A stretch of 64,000 nt of DNA from positions 1 through 64,000 of the forward strand of contig JAGBPB010000093.1 of assembly GCA_017633615.1 (NCBI GenBank). Reading direction: 5' to 3'. Positions 1-7,368 of this stretch are shown here, piece by piece. This DNA is from Bacteroidaceae bacterium (GTDB taxonomy: Bacteria; Bacteroidota; Bacteroidia; Bacteroidales; Bacteroidaceae). Made by a program: the position numbers and the translations under genes. The stretch's first letter is position 1. Each line of letters starts with the position of its first letter. The notes under the pieces are model-generated. The model had not been told where the DNA came from and made no database searches. It saw only the letters and a program-made list of their open reading frames with translations.

Positions 1-290
1 GCAACCTCATTCTGAGCGGTAACCAGTACTGTGCTGAACTTCTCAGTGTACTCATCCTTGAGGTCCTCAATCATGGCGGTCTTGCCATCCTCGTTCAGAT
101 TCTCGGCGCGGCATACATTCTCAATGTCTGAGAGCATCTTCTGGTACATGGGGATGAACTGAAGTGCGTCAGCCTGGCTGAGCTCTGCTACTATATCATT
201 TACGGTAGCGTTGTTGTCATTTACACTCTGAGCGTTTGCTCCAACTCCGATGAACAGTGCTGCAACGGCAGCTAAGATAATCTTTTTCAT
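1..290 (-). CDS. Secreted protein of unknown function (3' end outside window)
   Basis: This frame opens at an ATG at 290 and runs off the left edge without a stop, so only the first 96 or so residues are visible. They start with a typical Sec signal peptide: two lysines, a hydrophobic run (IILAAVAALFIGVGA) and a cleavage site at NAQ-S. The mature part is helical and rich in Asp, Glu and Asn, with no motif I recognise. I infer a small periplasmic or outer-membrane associated protein. It is divergent from the S46 peptidase gene at 642. Confidence 0.7.
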   Translation of the reverse strand, partial: MKKIILAAVAALFIGVGANAQSVNDNNATVNDIVAELSQADALQFIPMYQKMLSDIENVCRAENLNEDGKTAMIEDLKDEYTEKFSTVLVTAQNEV

Positions 291-467
291 AATTCTTATT
301 TTTTTGTTTTTGTTATTCTGTTTTGTTTTGTGGACCCCGTTTCAACCGGCGTTCGTAGTTAAGAGTAAAAAAACGGCTGAAGGTTAAGCGAGAAGTTAAA
401 TATTTATCCTTCATTAACAAAACGATTAACAAAACGCAGATTTTGAAAACATCGTTAACATAAAGAA

Positions 468-498
468 AATCAGCGGCAACCATAATTTGCCGCTGATT
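468..498 (-). terminator. 12-bp hairpin in the divergent intergenic region 291-641
   Basis: The arms 468-479 and 487-498 are perfectly complementary (AATCAGCGGCAA and its complement) with a 7-base loop. On the minus strand the hairpin is followed by TTTTCTTTATG, so it resembles an intrinsic terminator reading leftwards, although no minus-strand gene lies to its right. It may instead sit in the leader of the gene starting at 290. The rest of 291-641 is AT-rich and holds no reading frame, only the promoter at 591-622. Confidence 0.45.
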
Positions 499-590
499 CG
501 CCCTATTAACATTAACTTGTCAATTTGTGAATTGTGATTTTTTTTAGAGTCCTGCTGTGTTTCCCGGTTCCTGTAATTAATAGTTGCCTT

Positions 591-622
591 TTTCAGTAAG
601 GTTAAATTATATGTTACATTTG
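591..622 (+). promoter_or_regulatory. Promoter of the S46 peptidase operon
   Basis: TACATTTG at 615-622 fits the Bacteroides -7 consensus TAnnTTTG. TTTC at 591-594, 20 bases upstream, is a one-mismatch -33 element. The start codon is 20 bases downstream. Confidence 0.65.
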
Positions 623-641
623 CATATATATTTATGGTGAG

Positions 642-2627
642 ATGAAAAGAACGATATTTATTCTGGCGTTGTTTATGGCCGTGACATCGGTCCGGGCCGA
701 TGAAGGTATGTGGATGCTCCCCACGCTAAAAAAGATGAATCAGGCTGATATGAAGAAACTTGGCCTGAAGATCAAGGCTTCTGACATTTATAATGAAAAG
801 AAGGCATCCATCAAGGATGCTGTGGTGCAGTTTGGTGGCGGCTGCACCGGAGAGTTCATATCTGATAAAGGTCTGCTGGTTACCAATCACCATTGCGGGT
901 ATTCAAGCATACAGGGACTCTCAACTCCTGAGCATAACTATTTGGAGGATGGTTACTGGGCAATGAGTCAGGAAGAGGAGATACCCGTACCGGGACTGAC
1001 CGTTACTCTCCTTCAGAGCATGATAAACGTTACCGGCATGGAACGTGCCAAAGCCGATACCCTGTTTGCCAGGATCAGGAGACAGAATCCGAGATGTCAG
1101 GTTAGGTTATATGATTTTTATAATCGCAACGAACTATATATCATTGTGAACAAGGTGTACCGTGATGTACGTTTTGTCGGAGCTCCTCCCGCATCTGCCG
1201 GTAAGTTTGGAGGTGAGACAGATAACTGGATGTGGCCGCGTCATACCTGTGATTTCTCTATGTTCCGTGTCTATACTGATCGTGACGGGAATCCTGCAGA
1301 CTACAGTGAGGATAACATTCCTTTACGTCCCAAAAAGTTCCTGAACATATCTCTTAAGGGTATTGAAGAGGGTGATTTTGCGATGGTAATGGGTTATCCG
1401 GCCCGCACTCAGCGTTTCCAGACAGCAGCCCAGCTGGAACTCATGATGGAGGTACAGGATGTGCGTATTGCAGCCCGTACCGTACGTCAGGATGTGATGT
1501 GGAAGGGAATGCGTTCAAATGACACCATCAGTCTTAAGTATGCCAACAAATATGCATCGTCGGCCAACGGCTGGAAAAAGTGGCAGGGCATGCGTGAGTG
1601 TTTTGCCGATCTGGACGTGATAGGCCGTCAGCGTCAGAAAGAGGCTGATTTCACAAAATGGGTCAATTCCAATCCTAAGCGTCTGGCCAAATACGGTAAT
1701 GTGATTGATGTTATTGAGGAGAATGTTAAACGTAATGCTGAGTACAACCTGCGTTACACTTTGTTCAATGAAAGTCTGGACAGAATTGAACTGATACATC
1801 TTACACGGATGATAAACAGCGCTGAAAGAGAGGCGTTTTATCGCAATTACAGCGCTTCACTTGACAAGGATATCGCAAAGGCAATGATTAAGTTTTACTC
1901 AGAGAATGCAAGCCCTGAGGATTCCCTTGATCTTTCATCATTTGATGTAGACTTGATGTTTGCAGAGAGCGTATTCACTGATTCCGTCAAATACAATTCC
2001 GCACAATCTTCTTTTCCTTCATCTGACCCAGCCTTGCAACTGAATCAAAAAATTACGGATACACATGCAAGAATTAATGGAACGTACTCATATGAAGCTG
2101 CAAATCTGCGTGATTCTGCATCGACTGTATTTACTGCCGGTCTGATGGAGTGGAACAGAAAAGCCAAACTGTATCCTGATGCCAACTCAACCTGCCGTCT
2201 TTCCTATGGTACCGTACAGGGATACACTACAAAAGAAGGCAAGAAATATGACTTCTACACCAACATGCAGGGCGTAATTGACAAGGAGGACCCCGCCAAT
2301 TATGAGTTCCGTGTTCCGGCCCGTCAGAAAGAGCTTTTTGAGAAAAAGGATTTTGGCCAGTATGCAGGTCCGGACGGTGATGTGCCCGTATGTTTCCTTA
2401 CCAATCTTGATATCACAGGCGGTAACTCAGGCAGTCCCGTTATGGATGCTGAGGGCAATCTTATCGGCCTTGCATTTGACGGAAACTGGGAGGCTATGAG
2501 CGGTGACGTTATATTTGAACCGGACCTGCAGCGTTGCATCTGCGTTGATATACGCTATGTGCTATGGATGATGGACAAGTTCGGCGGTGCCACATACCTG
2601 CTTGATGAAATGAATATTGTAAAATGA
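642..2627 (+). CDS. S46-family dipeptidyl-peptidase, DPP7-like
   Basis: A 661-residue periplasmic serine exopeptidase that removes dipeptides from oligopeptide N-termini, feeding amino-acid-using Bacteroidales. It has a signal peptide (MKRTIFILALFMAVTSVRAD). The chymotrypsin-like triad is visible: His in TNHHCG (residues 81-86), Asp in WPRHTCDF, and Ser596 in GGNSGSPV. The residue 18 after the catalytic Ser, which in the family separates DPP7 (Gly, hydrophobic P1) from DPP11 (Arg, acidic P1), is Gly614 in FDGNW, so I infer DPP7-type specificity. The protein is shorter than the roughly 700-720 residues usual in the family. Its TGA overlaps the ATG of the sirtuin gene by 4 bases, so the two are probably translationally coupled. 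Confidence 0.93.
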   Translation: MKRTIFILALFMAVTSVRADEGMWMLPTLKKMNQADMKKLGLKIKASDIYNEKKASIKDAVVQFGGGCTGEFISDKGLLVTNHHCGYSSIQGLSTPEHNYLEDGYWAMSQEEEIPVPGLTVTLLQSMINVTGMERAKADTLFARIRRQNPRCQVRLYDFYNRNELYIIVNKVYRDVRFVGAPPASAGKFGGETDNWMWPRHTCDFSMFRVYTDRDGNPADYSEDNIPLRPKKFLNISLKGIEEGDFAMVMGYPARTQRFQTAAQLELMMEVQDVRIAARTVRQDVMWKGMRSNDTISLKYANKYASSANGWKKWQGMRECFADLDVIGRQRQKEADFTKWVNSNPKRLAKYGNVIDVIEENVKRNAEYNLRYTLFNESLDRIELIHLTRMINSAEREAFYRNYSASLDKDIAKAMIKFYSENASPEDSLDLSSFDVDLMFAESVFTDSVKYNSAQSSFPSSDPALQLNQKITDTHARINGTYSYEAANLRDSASTVFTAGLMEWNRKAKLYPDANSTCRLSYGTVQGYTTKEGKKYDFYTNMQGVIDKEDPANYEFRVPARQKELFEKKDFGQYAGPDGDVPVCFLTNLDITGGNSGSPVMDAEGNLIGLAFDGNWEAMSGDVIFEPDLQRCICVDIRYVLWMMDKFGGATYLLDEMNIVK

Positions 2628-3334
2628 AAAGAATAGTTGTACTGAGCGGCTCCGGTATCAGTGCCGAGAGCGGAATATCCACATTTCGTGGCGGAAACGG
2701 ACTTTGGGATAATGAACCCGTGGAGGCAGTTGCAACCATTGACGGCTGGTACCGCGATCCTGTGCGTGTACTGCGTTTCTATAATGAGCGCCGTGCCCAA
2801 CTTGCTACGGTTGAGCCTAATGAGGCGCACAAGATTGTGGCTGAACTTGAAAAAGACTTTGATGTATGCGTGGTTACCCAGAATGTTGACAACCTGCATG
2901 AACGCGCCGGTAGTACCAATATTATTCATCTGCATGGCGAGCTTACAAAAGTCCGCCCGGAGGATACCTATACCGATATGGATTATTGGAGTGAACGCTA
3001 TGTTATGGACATCGGCTACAAGGCAATCAATCTTGGTGACAAGGGCGGCCCTCATAACACCCAGTTAAGACCGCATATAGTATGGTTCGGAGAGCAGGTG
3101 CCCAACCTTCAGAAAGCAGCCGAGGCGGTGAGTAGGGCGGATATACTGCTTATTGTGGGCACATCAATGCAGGTATATCCCGCAGCCGGGCTTTATCAAT
3201 ACGCCCCGTCAAGTTGTCAAATCTATATGATTGACCCCGATCCGGCAGCAGCCGCTCATGTGAGCGGAGTGGTACACATAAAGGATGTGGCTACAGCTGG
3301 AATGAGAAAGTTCCGTGCATTAATATCAGGATAA
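2624..3334 (+). CDS. cobB: Sir2-family NAD-dependent protein deacylase
   Basis: A 236-residue sirtuin that removes acyl groups from lysines using NAD. The NAD-binding GSGISAESGISTF (8-21), QNVDN (86-90), catalytic His in HLHGEL (102-107), LRPHIVWFGE and GTSMQVYPAAG are all present. Tyr53 and Arg56 (FYNERR) match the class III pair that binds succinyl or malonyl groups, so desuccinylation or demalonylation is likely. The segment between HLHG and LRPHIVWFG, which holds four zinc cysteines in most sirtuins, contains none; the protein has a single Cys, at 82. It sits between the S46 peptidase (4-base overlap) and a DUF4250 protein (1-base overlap). Confidence 0.93.
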   Translation: MKRIVVLSGSGISAESGISTFRGGNGLWDNEPVEAVATIDGWYRDPVRVLRFYNERRAQLATVEPNEAHKIVAELEKDFDVCVVTQNVDNLHERAGSTNIIHLHGELTKVRPEDTYTDMDYWSERYVMDIGYKAINLGDKGGPHNTQLRPHIVWFGEQVPNLQKAAEAVSRADILLIVGTSMQVYPAAGLYQYAPSSCQIYMIDPDPAAAAHVSGVVHIKDVATAGMRKFRALISG

Positions 3335-3534
3335 TGGAATACTTACCGAAAGACCCCGCAATTCTTGTATCAAGCATAAACATGCTCCTCCGTGACGAGG
3401 AGTTTGATTCACTTGAATCTCTCTGTATAGATTTTAACCGTGAACCACAAGAACTCAAAGAGTATCTTGCCGGTCATGGTTATGTCTACAGTGAAACGCA
3501 GAAACAGTTCCGCCCAGCAGGCTATGATAAGTAA
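3334..3534 (+). CDS. DUF4250 domain protein
   Basis: A 66-residue cytoplasmic protein that begins MEYLPKDPAILVSSIN and ends in a GYxY...FRPAG motif. This matches my memory of the DUF4250 family of small Firmicutes and Bacteroidetes proteins of unknown function. It has no cysteines beyond one and no membrane segment. Its ATG overlaps the sirtuin stop codon (TAATG), so it is the third gene of the S46-sirtuin operon. Its stop is only one base from the stop of the convergent PurF-like gene. I cannot assign a role. Confidence 0.8.
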   Translation: MEYLPKDPAILVSSINMLLRDEEFDSLESLCIDFNREPQELKEYLAGHGYVYSETQKQFRPAGYDK

Positions 3535-3535
3535 G

Positions 3536-4972
3536 TTACTGTTTGTTTTCCTCTTCCAACGTGTAGAAGGAACTGCCGTCAAAGCAGTGGGTGCAGATTT
3601 GCTCCTTAGGCAAGCCGATAGCTTTAACCAAAGCCTCTATTGAGCTGAATTTCAGTGTGGTAAGTTGCAGGCGCTTGGCTATCTCCTCAACCATCTTCTT
3701 GTATTCAGGTGTGCCTGTAGTGGCGTACTTCTTTAGTATCTCCTGGCTGGGGTTCTCTCCCTCAAAGTCCTGTATGATACGGCGTGTTATGAGCTCCAGA
3801 TCATTCTTGCTGGCAGAGAAGTTTACGAATGGGCAGCTGTAGATAAGAGGCGGACATGAAATACGCATATGAGCCGCCTTGACGCCTGACTCGTAGAAAT
3901 CATGTGAGTTGTCCTTGAGCTGTGTGCCGCGTACTATACTGTCATCGCAGAAAACCAGACGCTTGCCGTTCAGGATCTCCTTGTTTGAGATAAGTTTCAT
4001 CTTGGCAACAAGGTTACGTCTCTCCTGGTCAGTAGGCATGAATGAACGGGGCCATGTAGGAGTATACTTGGCTACCGCTCTTACATACGGGCATTTATGC
4101 CCCTCTGCGTAACCTACAGCCATTCCTAAACCGCTGTCCGGAATACCGCAAGCACCGTCAACCTCAACATCATCGTCACGTCCCATAACTCGACCAAGCT
4201 CATTACGGACATCCTCAGCGTTACGACCCTCGTAGCAGCTGGTGGGGAATCCGTAATAAACCCACAGGAATGAGCATATCTGGTTCTTCTTGTTGGGCTT
4301 GCGCAGTTCCTCGTAGCCGTTCTCAGTAATCCTTATTATCTGGCCGGGACCTAAATACAACTTTGTCTCATATCCCAGGTTAGGGAATGCCGTAGTCTCA
4401 GTCGTAACGGCTATCGCTCCGTCTTTCTGGCCCAAGGCAATTGGTGTGCGTCCCCATGAGTCACGGGCAGCGATTATACCCTGTTCAGTAAGAAGCAGCA
4501 TAGAGCAAGAACCTTTAATTGTCTTATAGACATTCTCAATGCCGTCAACATAGTCTTTACCTTTTATGATGAGCAGGGCTATCAGTTCTGTGATGTTTAT
4601 TCTGCCGCTGCTGAACTCGCTCAGGTGCATGTTCTCAGCCAACAGTTTGTCGCAGATTTCTTCCTTGTTGTTGATCTTGGCTACTGTAACCAAGGCAAAA
4701 CGACCCAGATGGCTGTTCATGAGCATGGGCTGTGCGTCGGTATCACTTATTACGCCTATGCCGCTGCCTCCGCAGAAACGGTCAAGTTCACATTCAAACT
4801 TGCTCCTGAAGTAATCGTTTTCAAGGTTGTGTATGCTACGCTTGAATCCCAAATCAGGGTGATAGGTCACCATACCAGCGCGGCTTGTTCCAAGATGTGA
4901 CTGATAGTCAGTTCCGTAAAAAAGATCATTGATACATCTCTGCTTAGAGACGACTCCAAAAAATCCTCCCAT
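3536..4972 (-). CDS. PurF-like amidophosphoribosyltransferase paralogue lacking the catalytic Cys
   Basis: A 478-residue homologue of glutamine PRPP amidotransferase, the first step of purine synthesis. The Ntn glutaminase domain occupies about 1-230 and the phosphoribosyltransferase domain 240-470, with an intact PRPP loop VFCDDSIVRGT (340-350). Cysteines placed like the Fe-S ligands of the Bacillus-type enzyme are present (CSFLW, TSCYEGRN, and CTHC near 461-464). The N-terminus reads MGGFFGVV where active enzymes have MCG, so the nucleophile that becomes residue 1 is Gly. The glutaminase is probably inactive, and the enzyme may use free ammonia or be regulatory. Annotations of this family usually say purF, which hides the difference. 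A single gene, convergent with the DUF4250 gene. Confidence 0.85.
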   Translation of the reverse strand: MGGFFGVVSKQRCINDLFYGTDYQSHLGTSRAGMVTYHPDLGFKRSIHNLENDYFRSKFECELDRFCGGSGIGVISDTDAQPMLMNSHLGRFALVTVAKINNKEEICDKLLAENMHLSEFSSGRINITELIALLIIKGKDYVDGIENVYKTIKGSCSMLLLTEQGIIAARDSWGRTPIALGQKDGAIAVTTETTAFPNLGYETKLYLGPGQIIRITENGYEELRKPNKKNQICSFLWVYYGFPTSCYEGRNAEDVRNELGRVMGRDDDVEVDGACGIPDSGLGMAVGYAEGHKCPYVRAVAKYTPTWPRSFMPTDQERRNLVAKMKLISNKEILNGKRLVFCDDSIVRGTQLKDNSHDFYESGVKAAHMRISCPPLIYSCPFVNFSASKNDLELITRRIIQDFEGENPSQEILKKYATTGTPEYKKMVEEIAKRLQLTTLKFSSIEALVKAIGLPKEQICTHCFDGSSFYTLEEENKQ

Positions 4973-5008
4973 TTGCTACTTTGGTAAATGTGTTTAGTTT
5001 TCTTGCAG

Positions 5009-5016
5009 CAAAATTA
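5009..5016 (-). promoter_or_regulatory. -7 element of the PurF-like gene
   Basis: On the minus strand TAATTTTG fits TAnnTTTG and lies 37 bases upstream of the start codon at 4972. No good -33 TTTG is visible at the right distance. Confidence 0.5.
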
Positions 5017-5115
5017 CAACAACTCTCTGAAAATTGCCTCCATGTTTTTTATCCCTTTATCAACAACTTTAGTTAAGAATAGTTACACCTTAAAAATGTT
5101 TATTTTGTTGTTTTA

Positions 5116-5147
5116 CTTGCAAATACAAAATATGGCGTTTATCTTTG
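5116..5147 (+). promoter_or_regulatory. Promoter of the secreted protein gene at 5176
   Basis: CTTG (5116-5119), a 20-base spacer and TATCTTTG (5140-5147) fit the Bacteroides -33/-7 pattern with one mismatch. Confidence 0.6.
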
Positions 5148-5175
5148 TTAAAAGAATTTAGATTTCAATATTAAA

Positions 5176-6729
5176 ATGGAAAATATGAAACGTTTTTATC
5201 TTTCACTTTTTGCACTTATAGGCACGCTTGTCTTAAGTGCTCAGCCAACGCCTACTCCGGTAACTAATCCGGGAAGTAAGGGAATTTTGCCTTCGGTTAA
5301 TGAAATTGCACCTGCACGTGAGAACGAGTTTGTGGGACTTGAGCTATATACTGTAGGTTATGACTCATGGATTATCAATGGATATTACAAGATTGTAGCA
5401 AACCTGTCATTTCCAATGGCAGAGGAGTTGGGCGGCGAATATTACACCATTCAGTATAGAAACGGCAGCTCGGACGAATGGACATATTTTATGGATGGTG
5501 ACAATCCTGAGAAATATGGGGAACGTATAGTCGGTATATCTCCAGGTCTTTACGGTAGAACTGATTATCGCCTTATTATGCATGGTGGCCCGCTTGACGG
5601 TTATGTGTCAAATGTCGTTACAGCAACTCCGCCCAGTTTGAAATCACGTCCCTTGGGCTGGTCGGAATCTCCAAGTGTTGTCAATTGCATGGTGGGTATT
5701 CCTATTGGTGAGGAATTTGAAAACAATGTTTCTTCTCATATTGACGGTAAGGATTATGATTATTACACAAACGACGGCTACTTTACATATCAGTGGTATC
5801 GCCGTAATCCCAACAACTGGGATATGGAGAAGATTAATGGTGCAACAGACCGCATCTATACTCCAACCTCCGATGATGTGGGTTATCAGTTGGTGCTTGA
5901 GGTTGGGGGTGATGACGAGCACGCAAGTTTTACTTTACGCCATCCGTTTAACGGCGTAGTGCGCATACCTGTACAGGCGTCAATTGATTATCTGGGTCCG
6001 GACGGTTTTGTTTTGAATACGGACTATATCATTCCTGAACCCAGAAAAATGTTTACCCGTAGATTTGCATGGGGTGATGATGTTGCTGAATTTGACACCA
6101 GTTGCATTTTTACACGCAATCCGGGGCAATATGAGTTCCGTATTCCGGAGGAAGAATACAGTTATTGCGAATATGTATTTACCGATCCGTGTTATTTCCT
6201 GACTTTTGTTTACGGATCATTGGGGTGGTTCCGTGAGGCTCAGATCATAACAGACAGATACAAAGGAGCTTTGAAAGTAAAAACAACGCTTGGCGGAAAC
6301 AACGTGCCCACAACGATTGATGTCATTGGAAAAAATATTGATGACGAATGGGTATTGCTAAAATCAAAGACAATGAATGCCGATGCAGATTCAGTTATGT
6401 TTGACCAGGATTGGGAGACTGAGATAGATGATCGTCTCTTTCAAGGTGATTATTATATAATGGCACGTGCTACAAGTACGACAGCCGATACATATTATCC
6501 GTCGGCATTGTCTATGGAAACGGCTACACTTGTAAACATCAGTGAAGAGAATATGTGGGAGCCTAAGCTGGTGGAGATTAACTTGCAGCCCGCAACAGGT
6601 GTCAAATCTATATTCATAGATGGTACTGACATAGAGGAGTCATGGTCAATTAACGGTTACAAATCAGCCATAAAAGGTTTGAATATTATCCGCACATCAG
6701 AAGGCACAATAAAAATCTTCTCTAAATAA
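5176..6729 (+). CDS. Large secreted protein with a C-terminal surface/sorting-like tail
   Basis: A 517-residue protein I cannot place in a family. It starts with a signal peptide (from Met4, MKRFYLSLFALIGTLVLSAQ), so the start may be 5176 or 5185. The body is beta-rich and aromatic, like stacked Ig or fibronectin-type modules. The last 45 residues (from about 470) contain the pattern GVKSIFIDG ... WSINGYK ... KGLNIIRTSEGTIKIF. This resembles the tail shared by many exported Prevotella and Bacteroides proteins (Y-x-I-x-G-R, then GLNII-x-x-x-G), which is related to type IX secretion C-terminal domains. I infer export to the cell surface. Transcribed alone from its own promoter, with a terminator 40 bases after the stop. 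Confidence 0.75.
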   Translation: MENMKRFYLSLFALIGTLVLSAQPTPTPVTNPGSKGILPSVNEIAPARENEFVGLELYTVGYDSWIINGYYKIVANLSFPMAEELGGEYYTIQYRNGSSDEWTYFMDGDNPEKYGERIVGISPGLYGRTDYRLIMHGGPLDGYVSNVVTATPPSLKSRPLGWSESPSVVNCMVGIPIGEEFENNVSSHIDGKDYDYYTNDGYFTYQWYRRNPNNWDMEKINGATDRIYTPTSDDVGYQLVLEVGGDDEHASFTLRHPFNGVVRIPVQASIDYLGPDGFVLNTDYIIPEPRKMFTRRFAWGDDVAEFDTSCIFTRNPGQYEFRIPEEEYSYCEYVFTDPCYFLTFVYGSLGWFREAQIITDRYKGALKVKTTLGGNNVPTTIDVIGKNIDDEWVLLKSKTMNADADSVMFDQDWETEIDDRLFQGDYYIMARATSTTADTYYPSALSMETATLVNISEENMWEPKLVEINLQPATGVKSIFIDGTDIEESWSINGYKSAIKGLNIIRTSEGTIKIFSK

Positions 6730-6765
6730 AGAATGAGTAGGGGATAAATATCCCGCTCTTACCAC

Positions 6766-6799
6766 AAAATAAGGCCACCCATCGGGCGGCCTTATTTTG
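6766..6799. terminator. Bidirectional terminator between the secreted protein gene and tRNA-Ser
   Basis: AAAATAAGGCC-A-CCC, a 3-base loop, and GGG-C-GGCCTTATTTT form a 14-bp stem with one mismatch. The A/T ends give a T run on both strands, so it can end the plus-strand gene and the minus-strand tRNA. Confidence 0.85.
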
Positions 6800-6887
6800 C
6801 GGAAAGAGTGGGATTCAAACCCACGGTACGGCTAGGCCGTACGCCGGATTTCGAGTCCGGTCCATTCGATCACTCTGGCATCTTTCC
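6800..6887 (-). tRNA. tRNA-Ser (anticodon CGA)
   Basis: On the minus strand the 7-bp acceptor stem GGAAAGA/TCTTTCC (6881-6887 with 6801-6807) is perfect and the discriminator base is G, as expected for serine. The anticodon stem CCGGA/TCCGG encloses loop CTCGAAA, giving anticodon CGA (reads UCG). A long variable arm (GTACGGCC/TAGCCGTAC) marks a class II tRNA. The T-arm is GTGGG-TTTGAAT-CCCAC. CCA is not encoded. Confidence 0.96.
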
Positions 6888-6899
6888 GAATATTGGCTG

Positions 6900-6907
6900 C
6901 AAAGATA
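6900..6907 (-). promoter_or_regulatory. -7 element of tRNA-Ser
   Basis: TATCTTTG on the minus strand fits TAnnTTTG and ends 12 bases before the tRNA 5' end. Confidence 0.5.
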
Positions 6908-6948
6908 ATGCAAGTTCGCCAATGCTCGGAAAGAAATGCCTAGGTATT

Positions 6949-7347
6949 TTACAATTCCTGTATAATCTGGTTGGCGAGCTCAGTATTATCCGGGCGGATG
7001 ATTACGCGGGAGAACTCTGATGATGAGTCTGCGAATGCGTACATGTACTCAACTGAGATGCCTGCGGCGGATAGGCGCTCCATCGCCTCAGCCATAGCGC
7101 CGGGTTTGTGGGCGCACTCCAGATATACCACTTGGGTCATAGTAACGGCGTAAGAGTTGGCCTTGATCAGATTGAAGGCGCGTTCTATCTGGTCTCGTTC
7201 CACAATTATACGGGCAATACCGAAATCCTGAGTCTCAGATACGGTGAAAGCTTTCATGTTTATGCCGTTGTTGCCAAGCAGCCTTGCTATCTCGGCAAAC
7301 TTTCCTTTCTCATTCTCAAGGAATACGGAGATTTGTCTTATAAGCAT
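6949..7347 (-). CDS. Tandem ACT-domain protein
   Basis: A 132-residue cytoplasmic protein made of two ACT modules (about 1-68 and 69-132). Each begins with a beta strand followed by a glycine-bearing turn: ISVFLENEKGKFAEIARLL and VVYLECAHKPGAMAEAMERL. ACT domains bind amino acids and usually control enzymes allosterically. Here no enzyme domain is attached. The gene lies 21 bases downstream of a phenylacetate-CoA ligase gene on the same strand, a pairing common in Bacteroidetes and anaerobes. I infer that it senses an aromatic or other amino acid for that enzyme. Confidence 0.88.
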   Translation of the reverse strand: MLIRQISVFLENEKGKFAEIARLLGNNGINMKAFTVSETQDFGIARIIVERDQIERAFNLIKANSYAVTMTQVVYLECAHKPGAMAEAMERLSAAGISVEYMYAFADSSSEFSRVIIRPDNTELANQIIQEL

Positions 7348-7368
7348 ACGGGTTATGTTTATAGGTTA

